DNA of 64,000 nt from Diploptera punctata (lineage: Eukaryota; Arthropoda; Insecta; Blattodea; Blaberidae). Location: NCBI GenBank assembly GCA_030220185.1, contig JASPKZ010010273.1, forward strand, positions 930,001 to 994,000, written 5' to 3'. Below are positions 1 through 10,706 of this stretch, piece by piece. Numbering within the stretch: position 1 is the stretch's first letter; every line of letters begins with the position of its first letter. The position numbers and the translations under genes are program-made. The notes under the pieces are model-generated. The model did no database searches, had not been told where the DNA came from, and saw only the letters and a program-made list of their open reading frames with translations.

Positions 1-631
1 CATTTGTCCTTTATAGACTTCTAAACCGTTCAACCGATCTTTGTAAAAAAAATGTATATAGGCCTACAGATTTTCAGATGCGGCGAGTGTTCAGCCGTTA
101 TCTATCATGTTTTAAAATCATTTAGATGTAGGGGTTCACCTCAAACCAAAATTTAAAAATCGCTCTAGCGGTCACTTTTTTGATGTTTCACAACGAAACT
201 CAGTATATCCAATTAAAATAAACCAAGGTAGATATTGTCCAAAAATGAGCGAAATCAGACAATTAGAAGTGGAGGTTTACTTGAAATCGGAAATTAAAAA
301 ACTGCCTAAACGACTGGACCGATTTTGATGAATGAGTGTGTGTGTGTTTGAATGGGTACCTGGATGGTTTAGATTCACAATTGGACCCGGTGCAGGTGCT
401 GCGATTGGGTTATAGGATTTTTTATGTCAAATGTGTAGTCATCTGCATTACCGACATTCCGCGCGATTATGTGACGTCATAATGCAAGCTTCTTAAGGCA
501 GAATGACAGTGAGGAATTTTCTTGTGAACTTGTTAATTAGTGAATTTTACGGAAAAAAAAGTAACTTATAGTTTTATCGTCCGGCCATGACACGATAATT
601 GAACGTTAGGGCAAGACGACTGGTCCGCTAG
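1..631 (+). mobile_element. Helitron-like element, 3' portion (cut by window start)
   Basis: The stretch ends in GGTCCGCTAG followed by T, the CTRR-then-T pattern expected at a Helitron 3' end. It also contains the phrase CCGATTTTGATG near 320, which recurs in the similar element at 4007-4632. No coding capacity is seen. The left end lies outside the window. The assignment is inference from end structure only; an unclassified interspersed repeat is the alternative. Confidence 0.3.
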
Positions 632-1477
632 TATATATATACAAATTAAAATGTAGGCCTATATATGATGTATTAATTTTTCCTCGCATAAGCATCTTAA
701 ATCTGTGACATGTTAAATAATCGTCGGGATTGAAAAGAATAATACCTGACAATCTTCCCACCTTTGAAGACTTAATCCTTTGGTGATACTATTTGCCTTA
801 CAATAGAAGTATATGTTAAAACCATTAAACACAGAAGGCAAACAGTAAACAATTATAACTAATATATTAACTGATATTTGTTTTATTAGGTTGCAATAAT
901 AGAATTAAGCCTATTATGGAATGCTAGGACATGTCATCTGATTATTACAAGATATCGGTTTCAATGTTTTGTTTCCTTAAACACGGCATTTTGTGTCTTT
1001 CCTCAAGAAACTTTGATATAGTTCTATTGAAAAGAATAAGTCATTATTTTATTGTGATGTGTGAAGCAGTGTGGTTTTGGAAGGGTACGATATTAATTAT
1101 ATTAGGTCGATTAATACGTGGTCTAAGTTCCCAGCGATGAAAGAAATCTATTTCAGATAGTTGTTCGTGTGCAATTTCCCTGGGGATCTTATAGTCCAGC
1201 TCTGCTTATTTGCAATTTCACTTTCTCTGCTCTCTACTCTTCCGGACTGTTTACAAGAAAAATGAGTTTGCATTAAAAACCCACATGTCTGGTTATTTCC
1301 TCAATGGCAATATCTTTGTAACTTCTGTTGAATTTAAAATAAAATGATCATACATTCAAAATACGTTCCTTTTATCGTAATTTCATATGGGCTTTTGAAT
1401 ATTTTTGTCCAAAATTTAAACATGCAGTGAAACTAGTAATATTAAAAATAACATTATTCATACATGTAGAAATTAGT
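632..1477. other. AT-rich stretch, nothing recognised
   Basis: No coding exon, RNA gene or repeat is recognised. The small reading frame at 931-1140 has no family features and is most likely chance. Confidence 0.5.
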
Positions 1478-1560
1478 AGGTGGCTGGGAATTAAATCCCG
1501 CTTTACCCCTGATAAAATAAATAGGCGAGTTCCATACGCAACCCTGACCACCATACCATT
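1478..1560 (-). repeat. Possible degenerate tRNA-derived SINE head
   Basis: Read on the minus strand, a B-box-like GGGATTTAATTCCC lies downstream of an A-box-like TGGTCAGGGT at roughly tRNA spacing. It does not fold into a convincing tRNA. It is probably an old SINE head, as elsewhere in the window. Confidence 0.25.
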
Positions 1561-2355
1561 TAATTTAACTCTGAAACTGAAGGAAAAAATTCTTAAATTT
1601 ATGTAGAACTACAGAGGATACTAAAAAAGTGGTCAGGTAGTATTTAAGTTCAATATATTTCGTTATTTGAGTATATATGGCTCTGAGGATGAATTCATAA
1701 TCAAAAATATGAATTTCAAGCAAAAGGCATATAAGAGCATTTCCAAACACCGAGCTAACGCGTATGAAAACTGTCGTTATATCCCACGAACGGGAAACAT
1801 AAATACCCGTTATTCCATTGGTTGAAATGGTCAGAAGGACATACACAAAATAAAAGAATAGATTTATAAATGCAATAATGCAGTTGACATTACAGAAAGA
1901 AACGCTAAATACTATCACAAAGCAAAACTATTAACAAAACTTGTACAAAACACTCCTCCTAACACAGTACTAACTACAACTCACGTAACTTACAAACACT
2001 TTAAACATAACTGACGTAATGATGCAGAGAGATTTGAACTTTCTTCTCCCCAAACGCTCTAAAATAAATTTTAACCCAACTAAATCATTCCTGGAGCTTT
2101 TTCACTACCTAGTCACCCAACAAACCTAAGAAGTGACCATTTGAAACTGAACTTTGACGAGAGTCAGAATAAAGCTTGGCAGATCAGAACACGGGCAAGC
2201 AAACTTTAACCTTTCTTTGTGCGATTAGAATGTGCTAACAAAGAAACCGACTCTCCAATTCAAAAACTAGAACAATTCCTAAAAACAACGACGATAGAAA
2301 AGAGCATAAAATAAGCCCCTAATCTATCGAGTGCTCGCAAGAGCATTCAAATTTC
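1561..2355. other. AT-rich stretch, nothing recognised
   Basis: A hydrophobic minus-strand frame (1565-1918) is present but has no recognisable family, signal or neighbour. AT-rich DNA often encodes such Phe/Ile/Leu-rich frames by chance. Confidence 0.4.

Positions 2356-2389
<34 letters not shown>
2356..2389. repeat. (AAT)n microsatellite
   Basis: About eleven AAT units in tandem. Confidence 0.9.
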
Positions 2390-2390
<1 letters not shown>

Positions 2391-2591
2391 GTGCACTCAG
2401 GTTGAGCAAATTTCTAATCTGAACCATTAAAATGCGATTACTTCCAATTTAGATGTATGCAAAATTGAAGTAATTGTTTCATTAACAACATTTATTGCAA
2501 CATTGGGTAACAACGTTTGATGCTTAACATATAGCTAAAGATTTGATTGTCATATAATATACAATTGTAATATAAGCTTCATAGTAAGATT

Positions 2592-2844
2592 ATTTTTATT
2601 TTATTTTATTTATTTATTTTATTTAATGGAGTTAGGACCGTAAAGTTTTCTCTTCCACTTCACCAGGGTTAAATTATACATACAATAAGAATTATGATTG
2701 ATACATAACATATATAGACTACACAATATAAATAATTTAACAAGGGTAAGAAAGAAAAAAAAATAATAAAAATAATAATAACAAAAATAATAACCTATAA
2801 TTAGATTAAAAATGGCTTGATAAAGAAAGTTTAAAATATAAAGG

Positions 2845-2893
<49 letters not shown>

Positions 2894-3190
2894 CTAAGGA
2901 AATATGAAGTGAGTTTCTTTTTAAACTGTTTTTGAGTTGGGCAGTCTTTGATATACGAGAGGAGGGAATTCCAGAGTCGTGTGGCTGAAACAAGGATGAG
3001 GAATAGTGAGATGTTCGATGTAGAGGAATAGCTAGATTTAAATTTTCTCTCGATCGTGTGTTTAAGTTATGGTGGGAGGATAGCGAATGAAAGCAAGTAG
3101 AAATATAAAGGGGTGATGAGGTGGACCAAGTGTTGTATAAGAACCAGAGATTGTTGGCTTTAAATGATACTGAACTATAGTAAAACATAA
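2592..3190. repeat. Unclassified interspersed repeat with (TTTTA)n and (AT)n tracts
   Basis: An ATTTT-type low-complexity run (2592-2625) is followed by GGAGTTAGGACCG and CTTCCACTTCACCAGGG, wording I associate with common arthropod retroelement ends. A clean (AT)n tract occupies 2848-2890. The body at 2930-3190 is higher-complexity sequence. No intact domain is readable, so the class is unknown. Confidence 0.3.
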
Positions 3191-4006
3191 GCCTAGCAAA
3201 ATAATTAAACAATATATTTATAAGAAATATAAAAATTGCCGTATTGAGGTAAAACGAATTATATAGGTACCTTTTTATACTGGTAACTGGATTCTCATGC
3301 AGTAGAAGAACATTTTAGTTGATCTTGGAGGTCGTGGCTTTGCCCTCTACAAACAACCTCAGCTGAAAGGGCGTTGAAACTCTCTCCTTGAATTGGACTA
3401 CGTCGATTGACAAAACAATCCACGTATGCACATGGAATATCAGCGTCTTGTAAATTCTCCTTAGCGCAGTAAACATTGTAGAATTAAGAACCTGGTAGTA
3501 TAAGTAGTTAGTTGAACCGCAGGCAAGAGTTTGATTAAAGTGATGTGCTCCCATGAAGGCAAGACCAAGAATTTTGTCAAACGACGTAGTTTATAGTAGG
3601 TCTATATGATCAGCTTAGCTGGAATCTAAAGAATAATTACACAGTTTGTCTTGCGATATGATGATAAACATGGTGCTTTATAATAATCCATATATGGACG
3701 GGTTGAGTAGATTAACCAGCTATGCAGCAGCTAAGCTATTCCTGATTCGCTCAAAACAAAAGATAAACGTCAATTGTTGTCTCCCGCATATTCATTGTTA
3801 CGTAACAGTTGAATGATTATGGTAGACCGAATGACTCTCCGTAGACAGGGGAGTGACGACCGAGAAAGACTAGAGGAAGACTAATGAATGACTGACTGAG
3901 GACAATAAGACTTACTAGATAAGGCCGTTATTAAGTATTATTAAACAAATGACATAAGTCTAACGACCAATGTATAAAAAACATGAATTTATACTGCCAA
4001 TCTTCT

Positions 4007-4632
4007 TCTAATATATAAAAACCAATGTTTGTTTGTTTGTTTTCTATGCGCGGCCATACCGTTGATCCGATTTTGATGGGGTTTTTTGCATAATGTTCAG
4101 GAGATTCCCGGGATGGGATATAAGGGAGTTGTAATACTCAACCCCTTCACTCCTAAAAATCACCCTTTGTAGTGAAAAACGTGAAATAAAGTCCCTATTT
4201 TGACGCTTAAATGGCTTACGCTGCCTAAACCATAACAAATACACCAAATTATTGTATACGGAATTGAATATCTCAAAAATACTCTATATCAGGAGATTCC
4301 GGGGATGAACATAGGCTGTAAGATAATTGTAATACTCAACCCCTTCACCCCTAAAAATCACTATTCATAGTGAAAAACGTGAAATAAAGTCACTATTTTG
4401 ACGCTTAAATGGCTTACGCTGCCTAAACTATAACAAATACATAAATTATTGTATACGGAATTGAATATCTCAAAAAACTCTACAAAAAAGACAGCAAACA
4501 GCATATGTTTATCTTTTACGGATAACTCACAATAACCATTTTTAGATCGGGCAAGCATAGCAGCTGAAGGCTGGTGGTAAAAACACGTTAACATTTATTT
4601 AGGAATAGCAGCGCACGCCGGGTATTAGCTAG
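4007..4632 (+). mobile_element. Helitron-like non-autonomous element with 192-bp tandem duplication
   Basis: It begins TCTAATATATAAA followed by a (TTTG)n run and ends ...TATTAGCTAG before T, consistent with Helitron-type TC...CTRR ends. Inside, two copies of a 192-bp unit start at 4098 and 4290, each opening with CAGGAGATTCC. They share most of their sequence, including an AACCCCTTCAC block and TGACGCTTAAATGGCTTACG. There is no Rep/helicase coding sequence. Family assignment is inferred from the ends. Confidence 0.4.
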
Positions 4633-5006
4633 TACAGTATAAATACTAAAACTTTATAAGGCCAATAAGAAATCATTAATTATACAACACAAATGCAAGT
4701 ACTGTAAATAAACATGTATTAGCATCTTGTGATTAATGCGTCATTTATTTACAATATCTAAATTTGAATTCGTCAATCATTTTTAAGTGAAAGATATATA
4801 CAGACAACAATTAAGATAGTACACATCTTCACTAACTTATTCTATAATGAAATCAATTTCCCCATATTAAAATCACGAGATTTAATAATACATAATTACA
4901 ATTTTTATTACAAGGACAAATATGTAACTTTTTTTACGTAGGCCTAATTCACGGACAAGATTTTTAAAATACATTACAAAACTCCATTGAAGTCATTATG
5001 TTAAAA

Positions 5007-5161
5007 TTTTAAGAAATATAAAACAGTACCTGAGATCTCAGAAATCCTCAATAATCAGCAGTGTAATTTTGTAGGAGACCTTTCGAAAACTTAAGTTTCA
5101 TCTTCTGCTTTCAGTTTGGAGGATGACTGAGATCTCAGGTACTGTTTTATATTTCTTAAAA
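5007..5161. repeat. Perfect 35-bp inverted repeat around an 85-bp spacer
   Basis: The arm 5007-5041 (containing CAGTACCTGAGATCTCAG) is the exact reverse complement of 5127-5161. The 155-bp unit could be a small MITE or a foldback remnant. No target duplication is evident. Confidence 0.75.
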
Positions 5162-5849
5162 TGTTAAATAATTCACGGAATTATATTGCTGCATTATTAA
5201 CTTAAATACGATAATGTCAATTTTCAATAACCAAATTCTGAATTTTGAAGCATAGATAATAAATTATATTTTATCACAATATGTTTATATTCATATTTAG
5301 AAAATATGAATTGTATGTGCAACAAAAACATATTAAAACACTTTGAGATGTTTTTCAATCTATAGAATGAAAATTTTACGTGCACATAGGCCCGTTGTAT
5401 GGGGTTTCTACAGCTGTGTCGCTTAAAGTTGAAAACAAAACTCACATTATCCCAAGTAAATGCATAATAAAAATGTTTAAAACATTCTCTATGAGCACGG
5501 ATAACATGCATTAATGCGCTGCCGCATTGATGCTCTAAAATAATCCTGGAGAATTTCTAATTTCTTCACAGCTTTCCCACAATGCGGTCACGAGGACTCA
5601 ATATCTTGCAAAGGGTTGCATACACAAGGTATTTAAAATGCCTCCACACCACATCTATCTAATCAGCGGCTTTACATCTTCGTTGAGCCTATGTGGAAGA
5701 ACATAAGGTCCTAATAAACTCATCAGTAATGGCGAACCACATACCGTATTCACTGAGAATCAATACTGATTAATATTTAATTCAATAATTATGTGAAGAT
5801 TCTCATATGCCCCGACATGCTTATAGTGAAAATTCATGATTTTAACCCT

Positions 5850-6165
5850 AAACTATAAAAAGAAGAGATGCACTGAAGTCAGAAATGTATATATTGTTGG
5901 ACGAATCGTTGGCAGGACAAAATCCATTCTGGAAAATCAGATAGTGATAAAGCCTGCAGATACTGCAAATAGTAAGGATAGAAGCTCTCATCCAACACTC
6001 ACCAGATTGTCTTGTGCGGACACTAGGATTCTCGTCCATAGCATGAAGAATTGTCTCATCCAATTGTGGAGCCCTCATCCTTCTAGACCTCCCTTCTGAA
6101 GACAGTGGCATGTTTAAATCTGCCATGTTCTCTGAAACGTCGGTGAATTCTATCATATGAGCTCT
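5850..6165 (-). pseudogene. Mariner-type transposase N-terminal fragment
   Basis: The minus strand encodes a helix-turn-helix-like block: RRMRAPQLDETILHAMDENP then SVRTR. After a frame change it continues with residues matching the LYPYH...QAL...DFP segment that follows the DNA-binding domain in this insect transposase group. The catalytic region is absent and at least one frameshift is needed. The same family's C-terminal part lies at 6431-6775, also on the minus strand but in the wrong order, so the two are separate relics. Family recognition is from memory of conserved motifs. Confidence 0.6.
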
Positions 6166-6328
6166 TGAACATTAAATTGAACCATGTCCACTCTTGGTGC
6201 ATTTATAAATGAGCGCATTTAGTCATAGCTGAAGAGTATATCTATATTTGTAATTGGATTTTTCTAGTGTTACCAAGTGTCCATTAAAATGAAATATTTG
6301 TTCTATGTATACTACTTATAATACAGGG

Positions 6329-6871
6329 CTATTCAGAAAGAAGGAACAGACTTCAAACATTTATTTCTTCCAAACTACAAACAATAGACACAATTCCATC
6401 GTTCCTGGAAAGAGAAAAGTTCAACTTTCACTATTTTATGCATTCAATATGAGTACCATGTATTACACAACAAATATCAAAACGGTGGCTCATTTCTTGC
6501 CACACACGATTCAGCTGGTCTCTGGTTACCGAATTCTCAGCTTCAACAATTCGATGTCGCAGATTTTCAAGAGTATCAGGCATAGGGGGAATAAAAACAC
6601 GGTCTTTTACGTAACCCCACAGATAAAAAGCACATGGGATTAGGTCTGGTGACCTGGGAGGCCACCGGCGATGAAATTTATCTTCTGCTCCTCCTCTTCC
6701 AATCTAACGTCCTGGAATTGTGTTATTCAGGTAACGTCGGACATGGTTAGAGAAATGCGGCCATGATCGGAACTTCAAACTTTTCTCTTTATAGGAATGT
6801 TGGAATTGTGTTTTTATTTTTTATTTTTTTGTAGTTTAGACTTCAAACATCTGTACCTTCTTTCTTAATAG
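6329..6871 (-). mobile_element. Internally deleted mariner-like element with terminal inverted repeats
   Basis: The left end CTATTCAGAAAGAAGGAACA is matched, inverted, at the right end (reverse complement CTATTAAGAAAGAAGGTACA), and further subterminal sequence containing AGACTTCAAACAT occurs at both sides. The 543-bp unit holds only the C-terminal third of a transposase (see 6431-6775). It is therefore a non-autonomous deletion derivative. A clear TA duplication was not identified. Confidence 0.6.
6431..6775 (-). pseudogene. Mariner-type transposase C-terminal fragment
   Basis: Read on the minus strand with frame changes, the order is NHVRRYLNNTIPGR, a GRGG block, then SPDLIPCAFYLWGYVKDRVF, then a TLENLRHRI helix, and a stop at 6431-6433. 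This is the region containing the third catalytic Asp of the DDE/D triad, normally ...SPDLTPCDFFLWG. Here that Asp is Ala, so the copy would be catalytically dead even with its missing N-terminus. It lies inside the 543-bp inverted-repeat element. The family call rests on motif order. Confidence 0.75.
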
Positions 6872-7056
6872 ACATGTATATGATTTAAACTAGTATACAG
6901 AAGACATTTTCAGTTTTCTCTAAATGTGACATAATGGACATGTCCCATTTTCAAACTTAAGGGCTCAATGTCCTGTCTGGGTACAGTCGATTTAAAAACT
7001 TTACCGTTTGTTAATCCGCAAATGAAATGAACGTCTGCTAACTTCGCATTTAAATA

Positions 7057-7395
7057 TACTAGCAGTGGTCGAGTGGTTTGATGCATCATGCCTTGGTACA
7101 GAGCGATGGGAGTTGCACTGGTTCGAGTCCCCATGGGAAAATACATTTTCTCGTGGAATTTTGGGCAGTATGAGACCGTTCCCATCCAGCGTCTTGAGGA
7201 ATTTGAGTAACTACAATGAGAGCGGCTCCAGGTTGAGAAGACCAACTGTAACGTCCGGGGTATCTGACATGCTGACCACATGTACCCCCAATCCTGGCTA
7301 TATGATCGTCAAACTTTGTTAATGACAAATGAATGTGAGGTCAGCAGCCGGTTGATAGGCCAAGGGCCTTCTGGGCGTGTCGCGACATGGAGTTT
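7057..7395 (+). repeat. tRNA-derived SINE, family 3 (Leu/Ser-like head)
   Basis: The head has an A-box-like GGTCGAGTGGTT and the B box GGTTCGAGTCC. It is followed by a body containing CATGGGAAAATACATTTTC, an AGGTTGAGAAGACCAAC block, and an end near GGGCGTGTCGCGACATGG. The same architecture recurs at 22336, 43971 and (minus) 38966, which defines the family. The tRNA part is decayed and not a functional tRNA gene. Confidence 0.75.
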
Positions 7396-7818
7396 AGTTT
7401 ATACTGGACTGCAACAAAGTCCTTAAAGTGTACAGAACATAAATGAAACTAACGATACTTGTTCGGTATTACTTGAAACTCGGAAATAATCAGACGGTAA
7501 GAGGACTGATTCACAGCTGTTCGACCAATTCAGCGCTTCAGGTCAATCGCTTAACTACAAGTTAATACGTCACAAATGGCTAACGAAACCCATAAATGTA
7601 TACAAATAAATAGAATCAGATACTGGGGTTGCCCTACACTTCCACACATTTCTGGGAGCACTTAATAATCCACAAATTTGAGGATCATATAATGTAAACA
7701 AAGTAGATAACTCTGATAAGGAATAATGCGTTTCCAGACCCAGGTTCACACACCTAAAACGTTTCATTTTTCTCTAGATGTGAAGAATATTGTCTCAAAG
7801 TTTCAACATATATTTTTG

Positions 7819-7821
<3 letters not shown>
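7396..7821. other. AT-rich stretch, nothing recognised
   Basis: Unique-looking sequence between a SINE and a CT microsatellite. No feature can be supported. Confidence 0.5.

Positions 7822-7875
<54 letters not shown>
7822..7875. repeat. (CT)n microsatellite
   Basis: About 27 uninterrupted CT units. Confidence 0.95.
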
Positions 7876-7878
<3 letters not shown>

Positions 7879-8288
7879 CTTATATATTCATTTCATTATG
7901 GATTTTTTGTCGAATAAAGTTCAAAATAATAATAATAATAATACCATGGGATCTATGAGACCGGAACAAGCCACATGGGCTTAATCCGTGATTGTTGATG
8001 ATGATGATACATCATGGGTTATCGAGAGAAATAGAAAAACACATATTTCACTTTAAGTTAGACTTTTAACACGAACGGTAGTTTAAATATGTTCAATTTA
8101 TTGATGATGGTAATTTTGAGGCTGGTGATTTTAATATTTATACAGTATATACATACATAGTTCTCAGATTAATTTTAAAACTATAATCTGTTACTTTTTA
8201 TCTGCATTTTTAGTTAACGTAAAACAACTGACAATCATTTCAAAATCTCATTTTACAAAAAGAATAGTATATTACGATGCGAGGTTGG

Positions 8289-8375
8289 GAAGTGGTTTTT
8301 ACAGAATCGAGGAAAAATGTTTAAAAACCGAGCGATAGCGAGGTTTTTAATTACCGAGATTCTGTAAAACACTTC
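8289..8375. repeat. Imperfect hairpin beside a MITE
   Basis: GAAGTGGTTTTTACAGAATC (8289-8308) pairs with its near reverse complement at 8358-8375. An inner AAAAACC/GGTTTTT pairing surrounds a GAGCGATAGCGAG apex. It lies 20 bp left of the inverted-repeat element at 8395 and may be part of the same insertion. Confidence 0.5.
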
Positions 8376-8394
8376 ACAAACGTGCGTTGTGCAT

Positions 8395-8854
8395 TATTTT
8401 TTGCGCGATGGTGTTTTCAAAATAATAAATAATAGTAAAATAGTAACATCTTTGTTGGAAATATTTGCGTTCATTATAAATAATTGACTAACATTAACAG
8501 TGTGGGCAATGTTTATTAGTTGAAACAATAGGAGGCCTTGATAACAATTATTGATAACATGGCCGCAAGTATGTATTTATTGTTTATATTGTTTCAAATA
8601 AAGTTCAGTTCATGTAAAATGCAGTGATTTGTTTCGTATATTGTAAATTAACACTACCTTTTGGATAGTTTCTGTATATACATTGTACGTAGTGTACATA
8701 GAGGGCAGTGGTTTTACTTCCCGCACATGGGTGTAAATGTAATATTACAGTATAGTTATTTAGGATGGCAACCCCGAAATGTAGGAAGTTGAACTTTCAA
8801 TAATGGTCGCCATTGCTGATAAGTACGACAAAACGCACTATCGCGCAAAAAAAT
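8395..8854. mobile_element. 460-bp MITE with TATTTTTTGCGCGAT ends
   Basis: The left end TATTTTTTGCGCGATGGTG is matched by the inverted right end, which differs by one extra T and one A/G change, over about 19 bp. There is no coding sequence inside. The superfamily is not assigned. Confidence 0.6.
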
Positions 8855-9557
8855 ATATTTTCGTTTATTGAGCTATTGAAGTAAATTTGTCATCACTCTA
8901 TCAATAGTGAGCATATGTTTATGGTTATGTAATTTTATTCACAATTTGTAATATTTCAGTACTGTACTTTGTTTAGATAAAAATAAGGTATTTTCCTCTT
9001 GAGATACGCGCATGGTTTATGTTACTTCCAATTCCCCCTTCATTGCGTTACCGCGTGCCAACATCCGTGTAAGTGGGAGGGAGGAAGGATGAGAATGTAT
9101 TGTTCCTTGTTTTAATGTCAGGACGATAAGTAATTAGATATCAAGGTATTTTTGAAAAGATGCAGAAGACAACGTTCTCTGGCGAGATTCCATATCGTCC
9201 ATTAAGCTTGTACCTTGCGGACTATGAGCTCCGAATGCACTATGAGCTTACTAACAACTTGACAAGGGAATTGTGCAGACCGGAAGATAGATACTTCATT
9301 TCTTTTTAAATAATGTTAAAATGTCTATTTAGGATTACAATAAGTTATATATGTATAGCCTGTAATCAGGAGATCTACTACTCGTATATATTCAGAATAT
9401 GATTTCATTTTTGAAAAAAAAAATGTTCTCACTTTTTTTTCATATTATATATTGGTAATCATAACCATATGCCATTACGTATGTCTACTATTTGTCTTCA
9501 AAATGCCTCTCTTATTTTTGTTTTTATAAAATTTTACTACGATTATTCTATTCTGTA

Positions 9558-9768
9558 AGTGTTCTGCCCGAGGGCAGGTCTTTCACCGCTATGTTTGCAA
9601 CTTTACTAGGTATTTATAGGTTGCTTTCCACACCGGCGAATGTGATAATGATGATGACGATGATGGCCAGATGATATTCGGGGACCGTTTGGGCCTTAAA
9701 GCTTCCTGACATTTATCTTACAGGTGAGGGAAAACCCCGAAAAAACCTCACCCAGGAAACTGTGGACA
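9558..9768 (-). repeat. SINE family 1, tRNA head missing
   Basis: On the plus strand it reads GTTCTGCCCGAGGGCAGGTC, CCACACCGGCGAA, a GAT-rich run, GGGGACCGTTTGGGCCTTAA and a CTCACCCAGGAAACTGT block. This is the family-1 body and 3' end, inverted. The tRNA-like head present in the full copies (for example 34210-34500) is absent, so this copy is truncated at its 5' side. Confidence 0.85.
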
Positions 9769-9816
9769 ACTAAGATTACACAATGTCTAAAAGATCAAGC
9801 ACGAGTGGCAACTAAA

Positions 9817-10172
9817 GCGGCCCCTAGACGTTCAATATTTACGTCAATATATTTCACAATATTTTGTACAATAGTATTACTTGGCCAACCTACACGGTGC
9901 AATATTATTGCTCAATAAATTAGTTCGCTGGTGATACTTGTGCAGTCAACATATTTATTTCAACACTGTTAACAGAGAACTGAACTAGTATTGCGCAATA
10001 TTGCTAACAGACGACGCAATATTTACTAGATTGCACAATGAAAATCAAACTGTTTTGATTGACTCAATATATTGCGCAATCTTTCAATGTGTTCTACAGA
10101 CGTTCAATATTATTGTACGATGTCAATTATTGTGCAATATATTGCCATAAATATTGACCGTGTTGGGGTCGC
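9817..10172 (+). mobile_element. 356-bp MITE, copy A (GCGGCCCC ends)
   Basis: It starts GCGGCCCCTAGACG and ends with the inverted counterpart ...CGTGTTGGGGTCGC. Both ends carry CAATATTTA-type subterminal sequence, and the interior is rich in TTGCGCAATA motifs. Copy B (10220-10706) is the same element in the opposite orientation. There is no coding sequence, and the target duplication is not resolved. Confidence 0.75.
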
Positions 10173-10219
10173 TTGATAGACTAATATTCTTGGATAGTAG
10201 GGGGATGACAGAATGTAAA

Positions 10220-10706
10220 GCGGCCCCTTCACGATCAATCGTCAATATATTGCACAATAATTGACATTGTACAATAATATTGAGCGTGTGTAGATCACAT
10301 TGAAAGATTGAGCAATATATTGAGTCAATCAAAAGCAGTTTTATTTTTATTGTGCAATCTAGTGAATATTGCGTCGTCTGTTGGCAATATTGCGCAATGC
10401 TAGTTGAGTTCTGTGTTCTGTCTTCTTATTATTCCACATGTTGACTGCACAAGTATCACCCACGAACTAATTTATTGAGCAATAATATTGCACCATGTGG
10501 GTTGGCCAAGTAATACTGTTGTACAAAATCCATCCATCCATAGTAATTCTGCCCGAGGGCAGGTCTTCCACTGCAATCATAGCATTTTCATGCTATGCTT
10601 TGCAGCTTTACTAGGGAATTGTAGGTGTGGTAGCTTCTCGTTGCTTTCCACTTCTACAAAATATCGTGTAATATATTGACGTAAATATTGATGGTGTAGG
10701 GGCCGC
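10220..10706 (-). mobile_element. MITE copy B, inverted, with a SINE insertion
   Basis: It starts GCGGCCCCTTCACG and ends GGTGTAGGGGCCGC. Removing the inserted SINE (10530-10654) and one 8-bp duplication leaves 354 bp, almost the length of copy A. Internal blocks such as TTGGCCAAG and TGACTGCACAAGTATCAC match copy A as reverse complements. Confidence 0.75.
10530..10654 (-). repeat. SINE family 1, 5'-truncated copy with 8-bp target duplication
   Basis: Only the 3' 125 bp is present: the (CCAT)n tail, GTAATTCTGCCCGAGGGCAG, the AGCATTTTCATGCT stem and the GTAGGTGTGGTAGCTTC block. It is flanked by TACAAAAT at 10522-10529 and 10655-10662, an exact duplication. This shows insertion by target-primed reverse transcription into an existing MITE. 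Confidence 0.9.

Noticed and set aside
1565..1918. Hydrophobic minus-strand frame resembling a membrane protein
   Set aside because: AT-rich DNA gives Phe/Ile/Leu-rich frames by chance; no family motif, no neighbouring exon.
7057..7130. Apparent tRNA genes at the heads of SINEs (also 16407, 17975, 22336, 33282, 40912, 43971)
   Set aside because: A and B boxes are present but the cloverleaf stems do not close, and each is attached to a repeated SINE body.
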